A stretch of 45,531 bases of DNA, from the IMG/VR virus record IMGVR_UViG_3300043331_001889, positions 1 through 45,531 of that record, one strand, 5' to 3'. Positions 17,950-26,057 of the stretch are shown here, one piece after another. The position numbers were made by a program, and so were the translations under genes. The notes under the pieces are model-generated. The model saw nothing but the letters and a program-made list of their open reading frames with translations. It was not told where the DNA came from and searched no databases. Source of the DNA: a virus. Numbering within the stretch: position 1 is the stretch's first letter; every line of letters begins with the position of its first letter.

Positions 17950-18224
17950 TCGCGGGCGATCGCCGACAGAACCAGGTCGGCCTCGTTGTGCACGTGGTCG
18001 GCGTTCAGCTTCAGGTTGAAGCTCGGCACGGTGTCCTCGAACACCTCGCTCGGCACGACCAGCTTCACTTGGACGGTGCGCTCGTTATTGTTCAGGCGCG
18101 ACGGCTTGCTCTTGACCAACCGCGTGATGCCGTTGGGCGTGAACACCAGGAACGCCGTCATGTTCAGCTCCCACTTGCCCGGCGCGATCCAGCGTTTCGA
18201 GCAGTGTTCCGAGTAGCGGCCCAC
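17946..18224 (-). CDS. Conserved-looking hypothetical protein
   Basis: 92 residues starting MGRYSEHCSKRW, two bases after the large terminase stop. The beta-rich middle (ITRLVKSKPSRLNNNERTVQ, VKLVVPSEVFEDTVPSFNLK) and lack of membrane segments suggest a small soluble protein. It sits in the terminase-portal interval. I do not recognise a family. Confidence 0.6.
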   Translation of the reverse strand: MGRYSEHCSKRWIAPGKWELNMTAFLVFTPNGITRLVKSKPSRLNNNERTVQVKLVVPSEVFEDTVPSFNLKLNADHVHNEADLVLSAIARE

Positions 18225-18226
18225 GG

Positions 18227-19774
18227 TCAGTCGTCCTCGTCGTCGAGCAAGTCGCGCGACCGGCGCTTGGGCACCGGCTCGAACAGCGTTGCGACCTGCA
18301 TCTCACCATGCGCTGCGACCGTGTGCAAGAGGTAACGCACGGCGTCGAGGCCGTGGTCGCTCGCCTTGCGCGGCTCCTCCTTGGGCGCCTTCTCCGAGGC
18401 TGGCTTGACCAGCTTCGGATAGCGGTAGGCCGGCATCTCGTCGGCGGTGCCCATGATCAGCCGCTCGGCCTCTAGGTACGGATCGGACTCGACGGTCGCC
18501 TTCTGGACGATGAACAGCCGCTCGGCAGCGAGCAAGTTGTAAACGGTTTGCACGCCGCTCGTGACGTCCTTGACGGCGGGGTAGGTCGGGAAGCCGGCCG
18601 CGTCGAGCGTGGCGCGGTCCTCGGCATCATGGTCGCTGACGCTGAGGCTGACGGGAAGCCGCGGCCACGGCTCGGTCAGCTCGGGCTCGGTGCCGTTGCG
18701 GCGACACGCTTCCACGTGGGCGTCGAGGCAGGAGTTGATCGTGTCCACCTCGCGCTGCTCCAGCAGGCGCATCTGGGCGGCGTGTTCGTTCACAGTGCGA
18801 TGGCTCATATAGATTTCCCGATACAGCCACCAGGCGCCGCTCGGGTCGCGCGCCCACCATTGGCACACGAACGGATTGACGTAGCCGAAGTCGATCGCGC
18901 GGTAGCGGCGCCAGCTGGGCGGCGGGAACCAGCCCCACCGGCGCCACGCGTCGGGCTTCTTCGGGTTGTGCACCAGCGGGTTCCAGTTGTCGTAGACCTG
19001 GCCCTCGTACGCCACCCACAGGCCATCGACGTACCGCATGCGGTAGCGGCCGCTCATGCGGGCCAGCCGCATCTTGTAGTCGTCGGGCAGGTTGTCGTAG
19101 TTGTCGGCCTGGCCCGACACGATGCATTCGCCGTGCAGGTGGTGCGTGTACTCCAGCGAGCCGTCGGGCCGCACGCGATCGAGCCGGTGCCAGATGCGAT
19201 GGGTGCCCCGGTCGGGACGGAAGCGGCGGAACAGGAAGTGGTCCGGCGAGTCCGGGTTGCATGCCCCGCCCAGCTGGCGGTACGGGCCCACCTTGTGGCG
19301 CAGGCGGCCGCCGATCGCCTCCCACTCCTCCTCGTCCAGCTCCTCGCACTGGTCCACGTAGGCGGCCGTGTAGGCGCCCGACCGCGCGCGCCCCGGGTTG
19401 TCCAGGCCGACGACGATCAGCTCGCTCTTGTTCGGGTAGAACAGCGTCGAGCCGCCGTCGGCCCCCGGCGCCCAGCCCTTGGCGATGTACTCCGGGTGCA
19501 CCACCTCGTCGAGCAGCGTGCGCAGCGTCGTGCCGCCGATGTGGGCCCGCTGCTTCCGCGCAAGCACAACGCGCGCACCGGGATAGACAAGGCACAGCCA
19601 GTGGGCCTTCTCGCACAGCACGCGCGACTTGCCCTTGCCGTAGGCGCTGCTGATCAGCACCTCGGGGGCTTCGCTGCGCATGAACATGGCCTGCACCAAC
19701 GAGTTCGGGCGGAAATAGCTGGTGGGATCGGCCGGAGGCGAGTCGGCCGGAGGCGCGGGCGCCGCCTCTCTCAT
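18227..19774 (-). CDS. terL: Terminase large subunit
   Basis: 515 residues. The Walker A is at residues 43-50 (SAYGKGKS), followed by a GARVVLARKQRAHIGGTTLR segment. Walker B with catalytic carboxylates is at ~139-145 (YVDQCEE). The RNase-H-like nuclease domain starts near residue 293 (AIDFGYVNPFV), has VSDHDAEDR in the middle and ends with DHGLDAVRYLL. This is the ATPase-nuclease motor that cuts and packages DNA into the prohead. The start at 19774 has AGGAG eight bases upstream. The small terminase lies two genes upstream with a glycoside-hydrolase-like gene between them. Confidence 0.93.
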   Translation of the reverse strand: MREAAPAPPADSPPADPTSYFRPNSLVQAMFMRSEAPEVLISSAYGKGKSRVLCEKAHWLCLVYPGARVVLARKQRAHIGGTTLRTLLDEVVHPEYIAKGWAPGADGGSTLFYPNKSELIVVGLDNPGRARSGAYTAAYVDQCEELDEEEWEAIGGRLRHKVGPYRQLGGACNPDSPDHFLFRRFRPDRGTHRIWHRLDRVRPDGSLEYTHHLHGECIVSGQADNYDNLPDDYKMRLARMSGRYRMRYVDGLWVAYEGQVYDNWNPLVHNPKKPDAWRRWGWFPPPSWRRYRAIDFGYVNPFVCQWWARDPSGAWWLYREIYMSHRTVNEHAAQMRLLEQREVDTINSCLDAHVEACRRNGTEPELTEPWPRLPVSLSVSDHDAEDRATLDAAGFPTYPAVKDVTSGVQTVYNLLAAERLFIVQKATVESDPYLEAERLIMGTADEMPAYRYPKLVKPASEKAPKEEPRKASDHGLDAVRYLLHTVAAHGEMQVATLFEPVPKRRSRDLLDDEDD

Positions 19775-19935
19775 ATCAATCTCCTACACTGATAGAAGCT
19801 AAGACTTCCCCCTGCGCCCGCAGAACTAAATGCAGCATGTTTCCGCTCTTACGATCTTGCAAGGGGGGACGCGTACGATTTAGCAAAGGCCGGACATTGA
19901 ACTGATTTCTTTCCCCAGACCAAGGGCCCGGACAT
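19775..19935 (-). promoter_or_regulatory. Leader region upstream of terL
   Basis: A 161-base non-coding gap, one of the few in this tightly packed strand and A/T-richer than its surroundings. It contains the ribosome site GTAGGAGATTGAT for terL. The 9-mer CCGGACATT occurs here at 19890-19898 and again at 19928-19936, at the edge of the gap and overlapping the end of the upstream ORF. I could not find a convincing -35/-10 pair. The gap may hold a late promoter or a site recognised by the packaging machinery. Confidence 0.35.
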
Positions 19936-20142
19936 TCAAGACCGAGCACGAGTGGCTGAGCGGTGGGTGAAGACCCACGTGTCCAGGCCGTCATCGGCCG
20001 CGGCGAAGTCGGTCAGGTCGTAGAAGGCGGTGCCGCGGCTCGGGCAGGGATGGGCCAGCTCGATGGAAGGCGGCGGCTGCTCGTCGCTGTAGAGCACGAG
20101 CCCGTCTTGCGGGCCGCGGATGAACACGGCCCGGTGATGCAC
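19936..20142 (-). CDS. Small hypothetical protein between GH-like gene and terL
   Basis: 68 residues from a GTG at 20142, which lies four bases after the stop of the upstream gene and has GGGGG seven bases before it. An ATG at 20187 in the same frame would overlap that gene by 41 bases and lacks a better ribosome site. The sequence (HHRAVFIRGPQDGLVLY, then GTAFYDLTDF) looks like a compact soluble fold. No family recognised. Confidence 0.55.
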   Translation of the reverse strand: MHHRAVFIRGPQDGLVLYSDEQPPPSIELAHPCPSRGTAFYDLTDFAAADDGLDTWVFTHRSATRARS

Positions 20143-20146
20143 GTAG

Positions 20147-21283
20147 CTACCCCCGCGCCAGAAACGCAGTATCACGCGGCGGCACAATGACTTCCTTCCC
20201 CACGGTCGAGCCGTCGTTGACGCCCGGGCACACCGTGCCGGCCAGCCGGCGCCAGCGCCCGCGCGGCACGACCAGGGGCAGCTCGATGTCGCCGGCGTTC
20301 ACGGCCACCATGCCGCCGCTGAACCGCCGGCACCACAGCGCCCCCTGCGTGTAGGCGGGCACGGTCGGCTCCCCCAGCCACGGCGCATCCGCGTCGCAGC
20401 CCAGGTACTCGTCGGCCCACCAGTCGTGCTGGCCCCCGAGCGCGGGCACATCGCTCGGCGCGTACACGCTGGCGGCATCGGTCAGGCAGGCCGAGCCCGC
20501 CACGAACCGGAGCGCGCGCTGCGAGTCGGGCGCGGTCCAGGGCTCCGACACAAACCCGCCGGCCTTCTCGCCGTGCCCCGCGAATAGCAAGTTCATGCGC
20601 GGCTTGCGGTAGGAGTCGATCATGGCGCCGCCGGTTGGGGCCCGCATCACGGCGTCCCAGTCGGCCCCCGGCCAGCTCCACGGGAAGTGCTCGCGCATCC
20701 AGCCGTTCAACTCGTGGAGCGCGCACGGGTTGTCGGCGCCGCGGCCCGAGTTGGCGATCAGCGTTTTGCTGCCGGCCAGCGTGCGCAGCCCGCGCGCGAA
20801 CTTGTGCAGCGCCCGGTCCCAGAGCATCGGATCGTCGCCGGCCGGGGCGCGCGGCGGCAGGCCGTCCATGTACAGGCCGTGCCATTCGGGCATGCGCAGC
20901 AGCTCGCCGTAGATGCGCAACAGCCCCTCGACGTAGCCCGCCACGCCCAGGTCGGCGTGCCCATCGGGACGCAGCGCTCCCGTCTGCTCGGCCAGCCGGC
21001 GGAAGCGGACGTAGTACACGGCTGGATCGGCCGAATCGGGGTAGCTCCATGTGCTGATGGGCATGACGTAGCAGTAGCGCTTTTGCTTCGGACGCGCCGC
21101 TACCAGGGCGGCCAGGATGTCGCGCCGTCCATCGCACAGCGGCGTCGGCGGCAGCGCCACGATGGGCCAACGGGCGAACGCCGCCAATGCCTCGGGGACA
21201 ATCGGCGTGCCGTAGCCGGTGGTGAGCGGGCGCCCGGGCCCATCAAGCCCGGCGTACAGCAGCGGGCGCGGGTAGCCGATCAC
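20147..21283 (-). CDS. Glycoside-hydrolase-like (TIM-barrel) protein
   Basis: 378 residues with repeated strand/helix order and phrases typical of glycoside hydrolase-like TIM barrels: RYCYVMPISTWSYPDS near the N-terminus, MPEWHGLYMDGLPP, SKTLIANSGRG, GAMIDSYRKP, then a C-terminal beta part with LWCRRFSGGMVAVNAG and LPLVVPRG. Acidic residues at the ends of strands (YMDG, MIDS) are candidates for catalysis. It resembles the hypothetical glycosyl hydrolase families such as GHL15, but I cannot assign one. Its ATG overlaps the small terminase stop. The place between the two terminase genes is odd; it could be a virion-bound enzyme acting on capsule or cell wall. Confidence 0.55.
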   Translation of the reverse strand: MIGYPRPLLYAGLDGPGRPLTTGYGTPIVPEALAAFARWPIVALPPTPLCDGRRDILAALVAARPKQKRYCYVMPISTWSYPDSADPAVYYVRFRRLAEQTGALRPDGHADLGVAGYVEGLLRIYGELLRMPEWHGLYMDGLPPRAPAGDDPMLWDRALHKFARGLRTLAGSKTLIANSGRGADNPCALHELNGWMREHFPWSWPGADWDAVMRAPTGGAMIDSYRKPRMNLLFAGHGEKAGGFVSEPWTAPDSQRALRFVAGSACLTDAASVYAPSDVPALGGQHDWWADEYLGCDADAPWLGEPTVPAYTQGALWCRRFSGGMVAVNAGDIELPLVVPRGRWRRLAGTVCPGVNDGSTVGKEVIVPPRDTAFLARG

Positions 21284-21600
21284 TGCATGTGCTCCGGCTC
21301 GGCGCCGTTGCCTTCGTGCTCAGCCGCGGGAGGGTCGGGTGGCAGACCTGCAGGTTCCCACCCCCGCAGGTCGTACAGCTTCACGGGGAAGTCGCCCTGC
21401 ATCTTCTGCTCGGTCATGCGCGGCTGGCCGAACCGGTCGTGCAGGTTCTCGGCCGCGCGGTTGCGGTCGGCGGCGTTCGCCCCTGGCACCAGCCCGCGCA
21501 GACAGTCGATCCAGTAACGTGTCGCGAGCAGCAGCGCGTTTTCGCCCAGCTCCTTGGCAAGCGCCACCTGTTTGGCGCCGAGCCCTCGTCCCCTACCCAT
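21280..21600 (-). CDS. Terminase small subunit (putative)
   Basis: 106 residues. The N-terminal pattern (GAKQVALAKELGENALLLATRYWIDCL, as two helices, then AADRNRAAENLHDRFGQPRM) is like small terminases and related packaging proteins that end their DNA-binding part with 'LLDR.YGKP'. It is followed by an acidic Pro-rich tail. Located upstream of the GH-like gene and terL. Expected to recognise the packaging site. Assignment rests on pattern and order. Confidence 0.6.
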   Translation of the reverse strand: MGRGRGLGAKQVALAKELGENALLLATRYWIDCLRGLVPGANAADRNRAAENLHDRFGQPRMTEQKMQGDFPVKLYDLRGWEPAGLPPDPPAAEHEGNGAEPEHMQ

Positions 21601-21669
21601 GGTGCGGGCAGCATAGGACGATTCTTTCGACTACGCCAGGACTTCGCTCACGCGGGCGTCTGTAGTCAA

Positions 21670-22140
21670 TCACGTCTCCTCCCCACGGGCGCGCGGCTCC
21701 TCGGGCTGCGGGGCGCGGGCTCGGATGCGCTCTCGGTACGCGCGGTTATATAGGCGATGGCACTCTGGACAGACGCGACGCGTGAGGCCGTTGCGACCGG
21801 GCTTCGTGGTCGTGAGGGGATGCCCGCGTCTACACGTCGGCCCGTTGTGTTGGTGCCGCCCTTTCGCCGAGCAGTCACGCATGTTGTCGCTTCTGGTGCC
21901 GATGAATAGGTGGTCCGGGTTCACACACGCGCGATTGTCGCAATGATGGCAGACGTCCATGCCGCCGGGAATCGGGCCGCGCGCAAGCTCCCATGCACGC
22001 CGATGTGCTCGCTGGTAGATACAGCGCTGGCCCTCGCGGCGGACATAAGCGCGGCCATAGCCACTCCGGTAGCGCCACGATAGCCACGGCCAGCATCCCG
22101 ATGGGTCGCTGCGGTCGGCGTACTTCCAGAAGTCCGTCAT
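21670..22140 (-). CDS. HNH endonuclease
   Basis: 156 residues. An HNH_3-type core is visible: [35 protein letters not shown] (about residues 64-81) and SDNMRDC. A second Cys pair region (CRRGHPLT.. and [14 protein letters not shown]) follows near the C-terminus and probably binds zinc. It is placed just upstream of the small terminase, where HNH proteins assist terminase in cos phages. It could also be a homing endonuclease. Catalytic His is in CHHC. Confidence 0.85.
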   Translation of the reverse strand: MTDFWKYADRSDPSGCWPWLSWRYRSGYGRAYVRREGQRCIYQRAHRRAWELARGPIPGGMDVCHHCDNRACVNPDHLFIGTRSDNMRDCSAKGRHQHNGPTCRRGHPLTTTKPGRNGLTRRVCPECHRLYNRAYRERIRARAPQPEEPRARGEET

Positions 22141-22733
22141 ATCTCGTTCGCCATCGCTCTCAGGCGCGCCGCACCGTGAAGTAGATTCAACGTTTCGGCC
22201 TCCCCAAAGGCTCGCTCTAGCTCTGCGGCACCGGCTTCCAGCGCCGCCCGCCGCACCCTCGCATCGTGCTCGGCGGCGCGCTCCGCTCCGCTGGCGGTCG
22301 AGACGCGCTCGATTGCGTCAGCCGCCTTGCAGCACGGGCAGTCGCAATCGTCATCGTCGGGGTGCTCACAGCGGAGCGTGAGGTACGGCGAGAGCTTCAC
22401 GGCCGTCACCAGCGCCGCGACCTCTGCCTCGCGCTGCCGCAGCGCGCCGCGTAGCTCGTAGATGCTGCGGTTGGGGTCGCACTCCCCCGCGTACTGATGG
22501 CGGTCCACGCCGAGCGCATCCGCGCAGACGTTGATGAACTCCTGGGGCGACAGCGTGTCGGCGCACACTGCGATGTTCCGCAGGGCGATCCGAGCATCGT
22601 ATAGGTCCAGGCACAATCGAGTGCCTTCCATGCGCGTAAATAGGTGGGGGATGCCCGCCGGGCTTGATTCAACCCAGGACGCAATCTCGGCATCGGTGAC
22701 ACGGAGTCCGGTATCGCTACTTGTTGATTCCAT
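22137..22733 (-). CDS. Hypothetical protein with Cys cluster
   Basis: 198 residues; the stop overlaps the HNH start. N-terminal half is mixed alpha/beta, then helices ([20 protein letters not shown]), an acidic Cys cluster [12 protein letters not shown] near residue 130, and an Ala/Glu-rich helical C-terminus. The Cys cluster may bind metal. No family recognised. Confidence 0.6.
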   Translation of the reverse strand: MESTSSDTGLRVTDAEIASWVESSPAGIPHLFTRMEGTRLCLDLYDARIALRNIAVCADTLSPQEFINVCADALGVDRHQYAGECDPNRSIYELRGALRQREAEVAALVTAVKLSPYLTLRCEHPDDDDCDCPCCKAADAIERVSTASGAERAAEHDARVRRAALEAGAAELERAFGEAETLNLLHGAARLRAMANEI

Positions 22734-23106
22734 CGCTGATCCCCTCGTTCTCCATCGTGGCCTTGACTCCGGCGAAGCACCCAGCGCGGTAGGCCGCCGC
22801 CCACTGCTGCTCGATCAGGTCGGCGAGGCTGGCTTCCTCGGGAACGTTGTTGCCGGTGCCGCTCCAGATGAGGCGCCCCCTCGCGTCCCTGGCGCGCGGC
22901 AGAGCCAGCCACTCCCGCGCCAGGCGTTCGGCGTCGGCGCGGGTCCGCGTGTTGGGAGGATGCGCGGCCCCCATTACGGCATGCTCCCGGCTGGCGCGTA
23001 GGGCATCTCGTTCGGGTTCCTGGGGATAAACCTGCTGCGCTTCATGTGTGGCATCACCTCCTGTCGGCGAGCGGAGCGCGGCGTCGATCTCGCCCACCAG
23101 CGCCAT
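22717..23106 (-). CDS. Hypothetical protein (start uncertain)
   Basis: 129 residues from the ATG at 23106. The C-terminal part (EEASLADLIEQQWAAAYRAG) is well coded. Two start models exist: ATG 23106, or ATG 22974 (85 residues), which forms TAATG with the stop of a small ORF in another frame. Third-position GC favours this frame at 23165-23070 and below 22974 but the other frame between ~23055 and 22974. An open, well-coded stretch without start codon also precedes 23106. A frameshift or nested genes are possible. Confidence 0.5.
   Translation of the reverse strand: MALVGEIDAALRSPTGGDATHEAQQVYPQEPERDALRASREHAVMGAAHPPNTRTRADAERLAREWLALPRARDARGRLIWSGTGNNVPEEASLADLIEQQWAAAYRAGCFAGVKATMENEGISDGINK
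22974..23045 (-). CDS. Possible 23-residue ORF nested in the preceding gene region
   Basis: ORF starting MKRSRFIPRNPNE, nine bases after an excellent AGGAGGTG ribosome site, ending TAATG on the next possible start. Its codons end in G/C more often than the overlapping frame does. A real micropeptide or translational leader; low certainty. Confidence 0.3.
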   Translation of the reverse strand: MKRSRFIPRNPNEMPYAPAGSMP

Positions 23107-23161
23107 GTAGCCGTCGATGCGGGGGCTGGGAGCCGGTGCATCGCCGATGTCCGCTCCGTTG

Positions 23162-23461
23162 TCATTTCGCTTCCTCCTTCGCTTCCTTCAACATCGAATC
23201 CAACGCCCGCGCCGTCAGCACGGCGTCCATCGTCTCCTTGGCCGCCGCCAGGGCCGCACGCGTCGCCATTAGGCCAACATCGGTCACGCCCGCTGCGTTG
23301 TCGATCACCCGCTCACCGCCCACGAATGGCGCGAAACTCGCGGCGGCGACCGTCATCTGCAGGTCCGTCGTTGCGTACGTCCGCACCAGCGCGCACGAGG
23401 CCCAATACAGCCACGCGAACGCCCACTCGTCCACCTGCACCATGCGCGTGTCGTCGCTCAC
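23162..23461 (-). CDS. Hypothetical protein
   Basis: 99 residues starting MSDDTRMVQVDEWAFAWLYW. The ATG overlaps the upstream stop (ATGA). Mostly helical, with a Trp/Tyr-rich N-terminus and Ala/Lys/Glu-rich C-terminal helix. Not recognised. Confidence 0.6.
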   Translation of the reverse strand: MSDDTRMVQVDEWAFAWLYWASCALVRTYATTDLQMTVAAASFAPFVGGERVIDNAAGVTDVGLMATRAALAAAKETMDAVLTARALDSMLKEAKEEAK

Positions 23462-23730
23462 GGGATGCGCACACCCAACTCGCGCAGCACGCGCTGCAGC
23501 TGGTTGTACGCCTCGGCCGACATCCTGACCCGCAGGTTCAGCTCGATCACCATGGGCGGATCGACGCGCAGCGAATACTCATAAAGGCGCCCGAACATCT
23601 CACGTAGGATGCTCTCCATTTCGGCCCGCGTCGGACGATCGGCGACCGCTCGCAACGTAGCGTCCGCGTCCACCTCGTTCGTGTTCACCGTAAGGTCAAT
23701 GCCCACCTCGTTCACCCTCGTCCACGCCAT
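23458..23730 (-). CDS. Hypothetical protein
   Basis: 90 residues from MAWTRVNEVG. The start was chosen for its AGGAGGAAAC ribosome site; it overlaps the VRR-NUC gene end by 35 bases. The sequence alternates strands and helices (ADATLRAVADRPTRAEMES, then VIELNLRVRMSAEAYNQLQ). No family recognised. Lies in the nuclease-containing block. Confidence 0.55.
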   Translation of the reverse strand: MAWTRVNEVGIDLTVNTNEVDADATLRAVADRPTRAEMESILREMFGRLYEYSLRVDPPMVIELNLRVRMSAEAYNQLQRVLRELGVRIP

Positions 23731-24130
23731 GTTTCCTCCTCCGCTTGGGGCTCCACGGGCCCACGATCGCGTCCCACCCCTGCAGCGCCGCCATCTCGCC
23801 CAGCCGCTCGATGTCCTCCTTGCCCACGGCGACCAGCACAATGCCGCCCGCCGCCCGCACCCGTTCCAACCACGCCCGTTGCTCCGGGCGCAGCGACCCG
23901 CCGCCCGCCTTGACCTCGACCTGCACGATGCGGCCACCCGGCGCGATGCCGCCGACGTCGGCGATGCCCGGCTGCGGCGCGCCGTGCATGCGCACCTTCA
24001 CCACGCCCGGGCCCGTTCGCTCCAACACCGTGAAGGCGGGCATGTCGTTCTGCTTCCAAGCCATGACGCCGATCTTCTGCAGCGCACGGATCACCTCGCG
24101 CTCGACGCGGCGCCCCTCCTTGCGGCTCAT
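23696..24130 (-). CDS. VRR-NUC domain nuclease
   Basis: 144 residues from MSRKEGRRVER; the ATG overlaps the upstream stop. The core pattern is that of VRR-NUC (PD-(D/E)XK) nucleases: EREVIRALQKIGVMAWK, then GIADVGGI with the catalytic Asp, VQVEVKAGGG with E-x-K, and LRPEQRAWLERVRAAGGIVLV. Stand-alone phage VRR-NUC proteins of this size act as Holliday-junction or flap-type structure-specific nucleases. Likely role in recombination or resolving replication intermediates before packaging. Confidence 0.8.
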   Translation of the reverse strand: MSRKEGRRVEREVIRALQKIGVMAWKQNDMPAFTVLERTGPGVVKVRMHGAPQPGIADVGGIAPGGRIVQVEVKAGGGSLRPEQRAWLERVRAAGGIVLVAVGKEDIERLGEMAALQGWDAIVGPWSPKRRRKHGVDEGERGGH

Positions 24131-24375
24131 CGACCGGTGCGCGCCGAGCGGAAGTAGCCTGGCCTCGGGTACATGCGCAGGTTCCACCTCGGCACCGGCC
24201 GTCCCTCCACCGCGCGACCCGTGAGGATCGCCTGGTAGATCGGCGCGACGCGATCGAGCATGCAACCGATTTCCGAGCCGGGCGCGATTGCCTGGTTCTT
24301 TAGCGCCGTGCGCCAGAACGCTTCGGCCGCCTGGAACAGCAGCACAAGGTCGTCCTCGGAGATTTCGACGTTCAT
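24127..24375 (-). CDS. Hypothetical protein
   Basis: 82 residues from MNVEISEDDLVLL; the ATG overlaps the upstream stop. N-terminal helix is acidic, the C-terminus is basic and ends in RPGYFRSARTGR. Unknown function within the nuclease block. Confidence 0.55.
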   Translation of the reverse strand: MNVEISEDDLVLLFQAAEAFWRTALKNQAIAPGSEIGCMLDRVAPIYQAILTGRAVEGRPVPRWNLRMYPRPGYFRSARTGR

Positions 24376-24758
24376 TCGCCCGCCCCCGCCAACACCATCA
24401 GCGCGTGTTCCTCCATCCACACCCGCTCCACCATCGCCAGGTCGGGACCCCATACCATGAGAAAATCGGGACCCGCGCGGCGCACGTGGGCCGGGGCCCA
24501 CGACACCAGCCGCCAGCGCTTCACCCTGCCCGCCCCATCAATGTCCCGTGGCGCGGGCCACCACTCGACCTCGGCGCCGTTGGGCGCGGCCTGACACAGC
24601 CGCACGCACGCCTCCTTGGCTTCGCTCGGCCACGCGTCGAAGTCTGTCATCGGTCGATAACCCAGTTCGTCACGTTGGACCGGCTCATCCAGTTCGAGGC
24701 CCGCCCTGATCGGCGGTAGCTCCGCCAGCAGCTGCACCACCACCCGTGCTTTCTTCAT
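24372..24758 (-). CDS. Hypothetical protein
   Basis: 128 residues from MKKARVVVQLL; ATGA overlap with the nuclease gene upstream. Contains EVEWWPAPRDIDGAGRVKRW and PDFLMVWGPDLAMVERVW, Trp-rich and soluble. Not recognised. Confidence 0.55.
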   Translation of the reverse strand: MKKARVVVQLLAELPPIRAGLELDEPVQRDELGYRPMTDFDAWPSEAKEACVRLCQAAPNGAEVEWWPAPRDIDGAGRVKRWRLVSWAPAHVRRAGPDFLMVWGPDLAMVERVWMEEHALMVLAGAGE

Positions 24759-25573
24759 TGCCGCGCCCCCTGGCGCCAGCGCCACACCGCCAGCGCCGGC
24801 AAGAACGCATCACGGTACAGCTCCTCGATCGCTTCCGTGCCTTTCAACGACAGCGGGCCCAACGTCGCCACGTCCGGCGCCACGGGCAGGTGCACGACCA
24901 TCAGCGCATCGACCGGGTCGCCGCCCTCGCGCAGCGCCGTCGCGTAGGCCGCCGCCTGCACCATCGCCGTGCTGTAAAGCCGGCGCCCGCTCTTGAAGTC
25001 CACGACCGTGCGTCCCAGGCCCTCGATCTCCAGGTAGGCATCGAGCGTTCCGGCGTAGCCCGCCTCGCCCGCCACGGTCAGCTCGGTCGCCAGCGTCACG
25101 GGCCGCACGTTGCGCAACCACTTGCCGAACTCCGTCGCGGCATGGCGCAGGTCCACGTCGTAGCTCGGCTGCGGCCCCTGTTTGCCGTCCAGGCCCCACG
25201 CGATCAGCCGATGCAGCCGCTGGCCCGCCGAAGCCGCCGCATTGCGCACCTCATCGCAAGCGAGCGGCTCGTATCGCGCGGCGTTCTTCAGGCGCAGCAC
25301 GAGGTTCACCAGCACCGACTCCGTGGCGACGCCCGCCTGGCTCAACTGCGCGGCGGCCTCGTGCGACTTTTCGATGTGGCCCCTGAACCGTTCGCGCTCC
25401 AACTCGACGGCCCACCTGAGCCCCGGTCCCTGGTCCAGGCACTTGACCACCGACGTCACCGCGGCCCGTTCCTCGCCGCTGTCGCGATGTACGTACACGC
25501 CGCGCGGCGCGTCCTTCACCCACGGCGATTCGCCCTGCAATGCCTGCAACGTACGGCGTGGGGCGTCGTTCAT
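24755..25573 (-). CDS. PD-(D/E)XK nuclease, Cas4/RecB-like exonuclease
   Basis: 272 residues from MNDAPRRTLQ, whose ATG overlaps the upstream stop. The nuclease core is clear near residues 190-225: AGTLDAYLEIE gives the first Asp, GRTVVDFKSGRR gives the D-x-K pair, and VQAAAYATAL gives the QxxxY-type motif of RecB/Cas4 nucleases. The N-terminal part has H-containing helices. Such phage proteins serve as 5'-3' exonucleases that feed the single-strand annealing protein, here the RecT/Bet-like gene at 30.3-31.7 kb. Confidence 0.75.
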   Translation of the reverse strand: MNDAPRRTLQALQGESPWVKDAPRGVYVHRDSGEERAAVTSVVKCLDQGPGLRWAVELERERFRGHIEKSHEAAAQLSQAGVATESVLVNLVLRLKNAARYEPLACDEVRNAAASAGQRLHRLIAWGLDGKQGPQPSYDVDLRHAATEFGKWLRNVRPVTLATELTVAGEAGYAGTLDAYLEIEGLGRTVVDFKSGRRLYSTAMVQAAAYATALREGGDPVDALMVVHLPVAPDVATLGPLSLKGTEAIEELYRDAFLPALAVWRWRQGARQ

Positions 25574-25824
25574 GGCTCGACGCCCCCGATCAGGGCGCGC
25601 TCCAAGCGTTCGACCAAGTTCGCGCGCGCCCTGATGCCAATCAGCTCCCATTTGTCAGGCGTGCCTATAGCGAACAGGGCCGGGACGTCGCGGTCGGGCA
25701 GCTTGACCGTGATGCACGCTAAGTGTCGATGGCTCGGGCATTCATCCAGGCCCTGGTTGCACCTGACGTTCATGCCCGGGAACTCCTCGTCCAGCTCGCG
25801 CTGCACTTCCTCCCGTGTTTTCAT
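25570..25824 (-). CDS. Small protein, copy A of a tandem pair
   Basis: 84 residues. It shares with the next gene upstream the pattern 'L-x-E-E-F-x-G ... C-P-S-x-x-H-x-A-C-I' (LDEEFPG, CPSHRHLACI), so both appear to be tandem duplicates. The paired Cys and His could bind a metal. Unknown function; ATGA overlap with the exonuclease gene. Confidence 0.6.
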   Translation of the reverse strand: MKTREEVQRELDEEFPGMNVRCNQGLDECPSHRHLACITVKLPDRDVPALFAIGTPDKWELIGIRARANLVERLERALIGGVEP

Positions 25825-26057
25825 TTCGCGATCGCCCCCAACGTGCTCTCCGCGACGAACTGCTTCGCGTCGCGGTACATTTTCGTCCAGCTGACTCGGT
25901 GCCCAAGAGGGGTCGCAGCCACCACAGTCAGTGTTTCGCCCTCACCTGCGAACATGGAAATGCACGCGGCGTGATAGCCCGAAGGGCACGGCTGTGTCGC
26001 GACGACGGGCCCTCCGAACTCTTCCTCCAGCCTACGCAACGCCTCATCCTTCGTCAT
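25821..26057 (-). CDS. Small protein, copy B of a tandem pair
   Basis: 78 residues from MTKDEALRRLEEEFGG; ATGA overlap with the upstream gene. It resembles the adjacent 84-residue protein (LEEEFGG, CPSGYHAACI), suggesting a local duplication. The C-terminal half diverges. Unknown function. Confidence 0.6.
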   Translation of the reverse strand: MTKDEALRRLEEEFGGPVVATQPCPSGYHAACISMFAGEGETLTVVAATPLGHRVSWTKMYRDAKQFVAESTLGAIAK

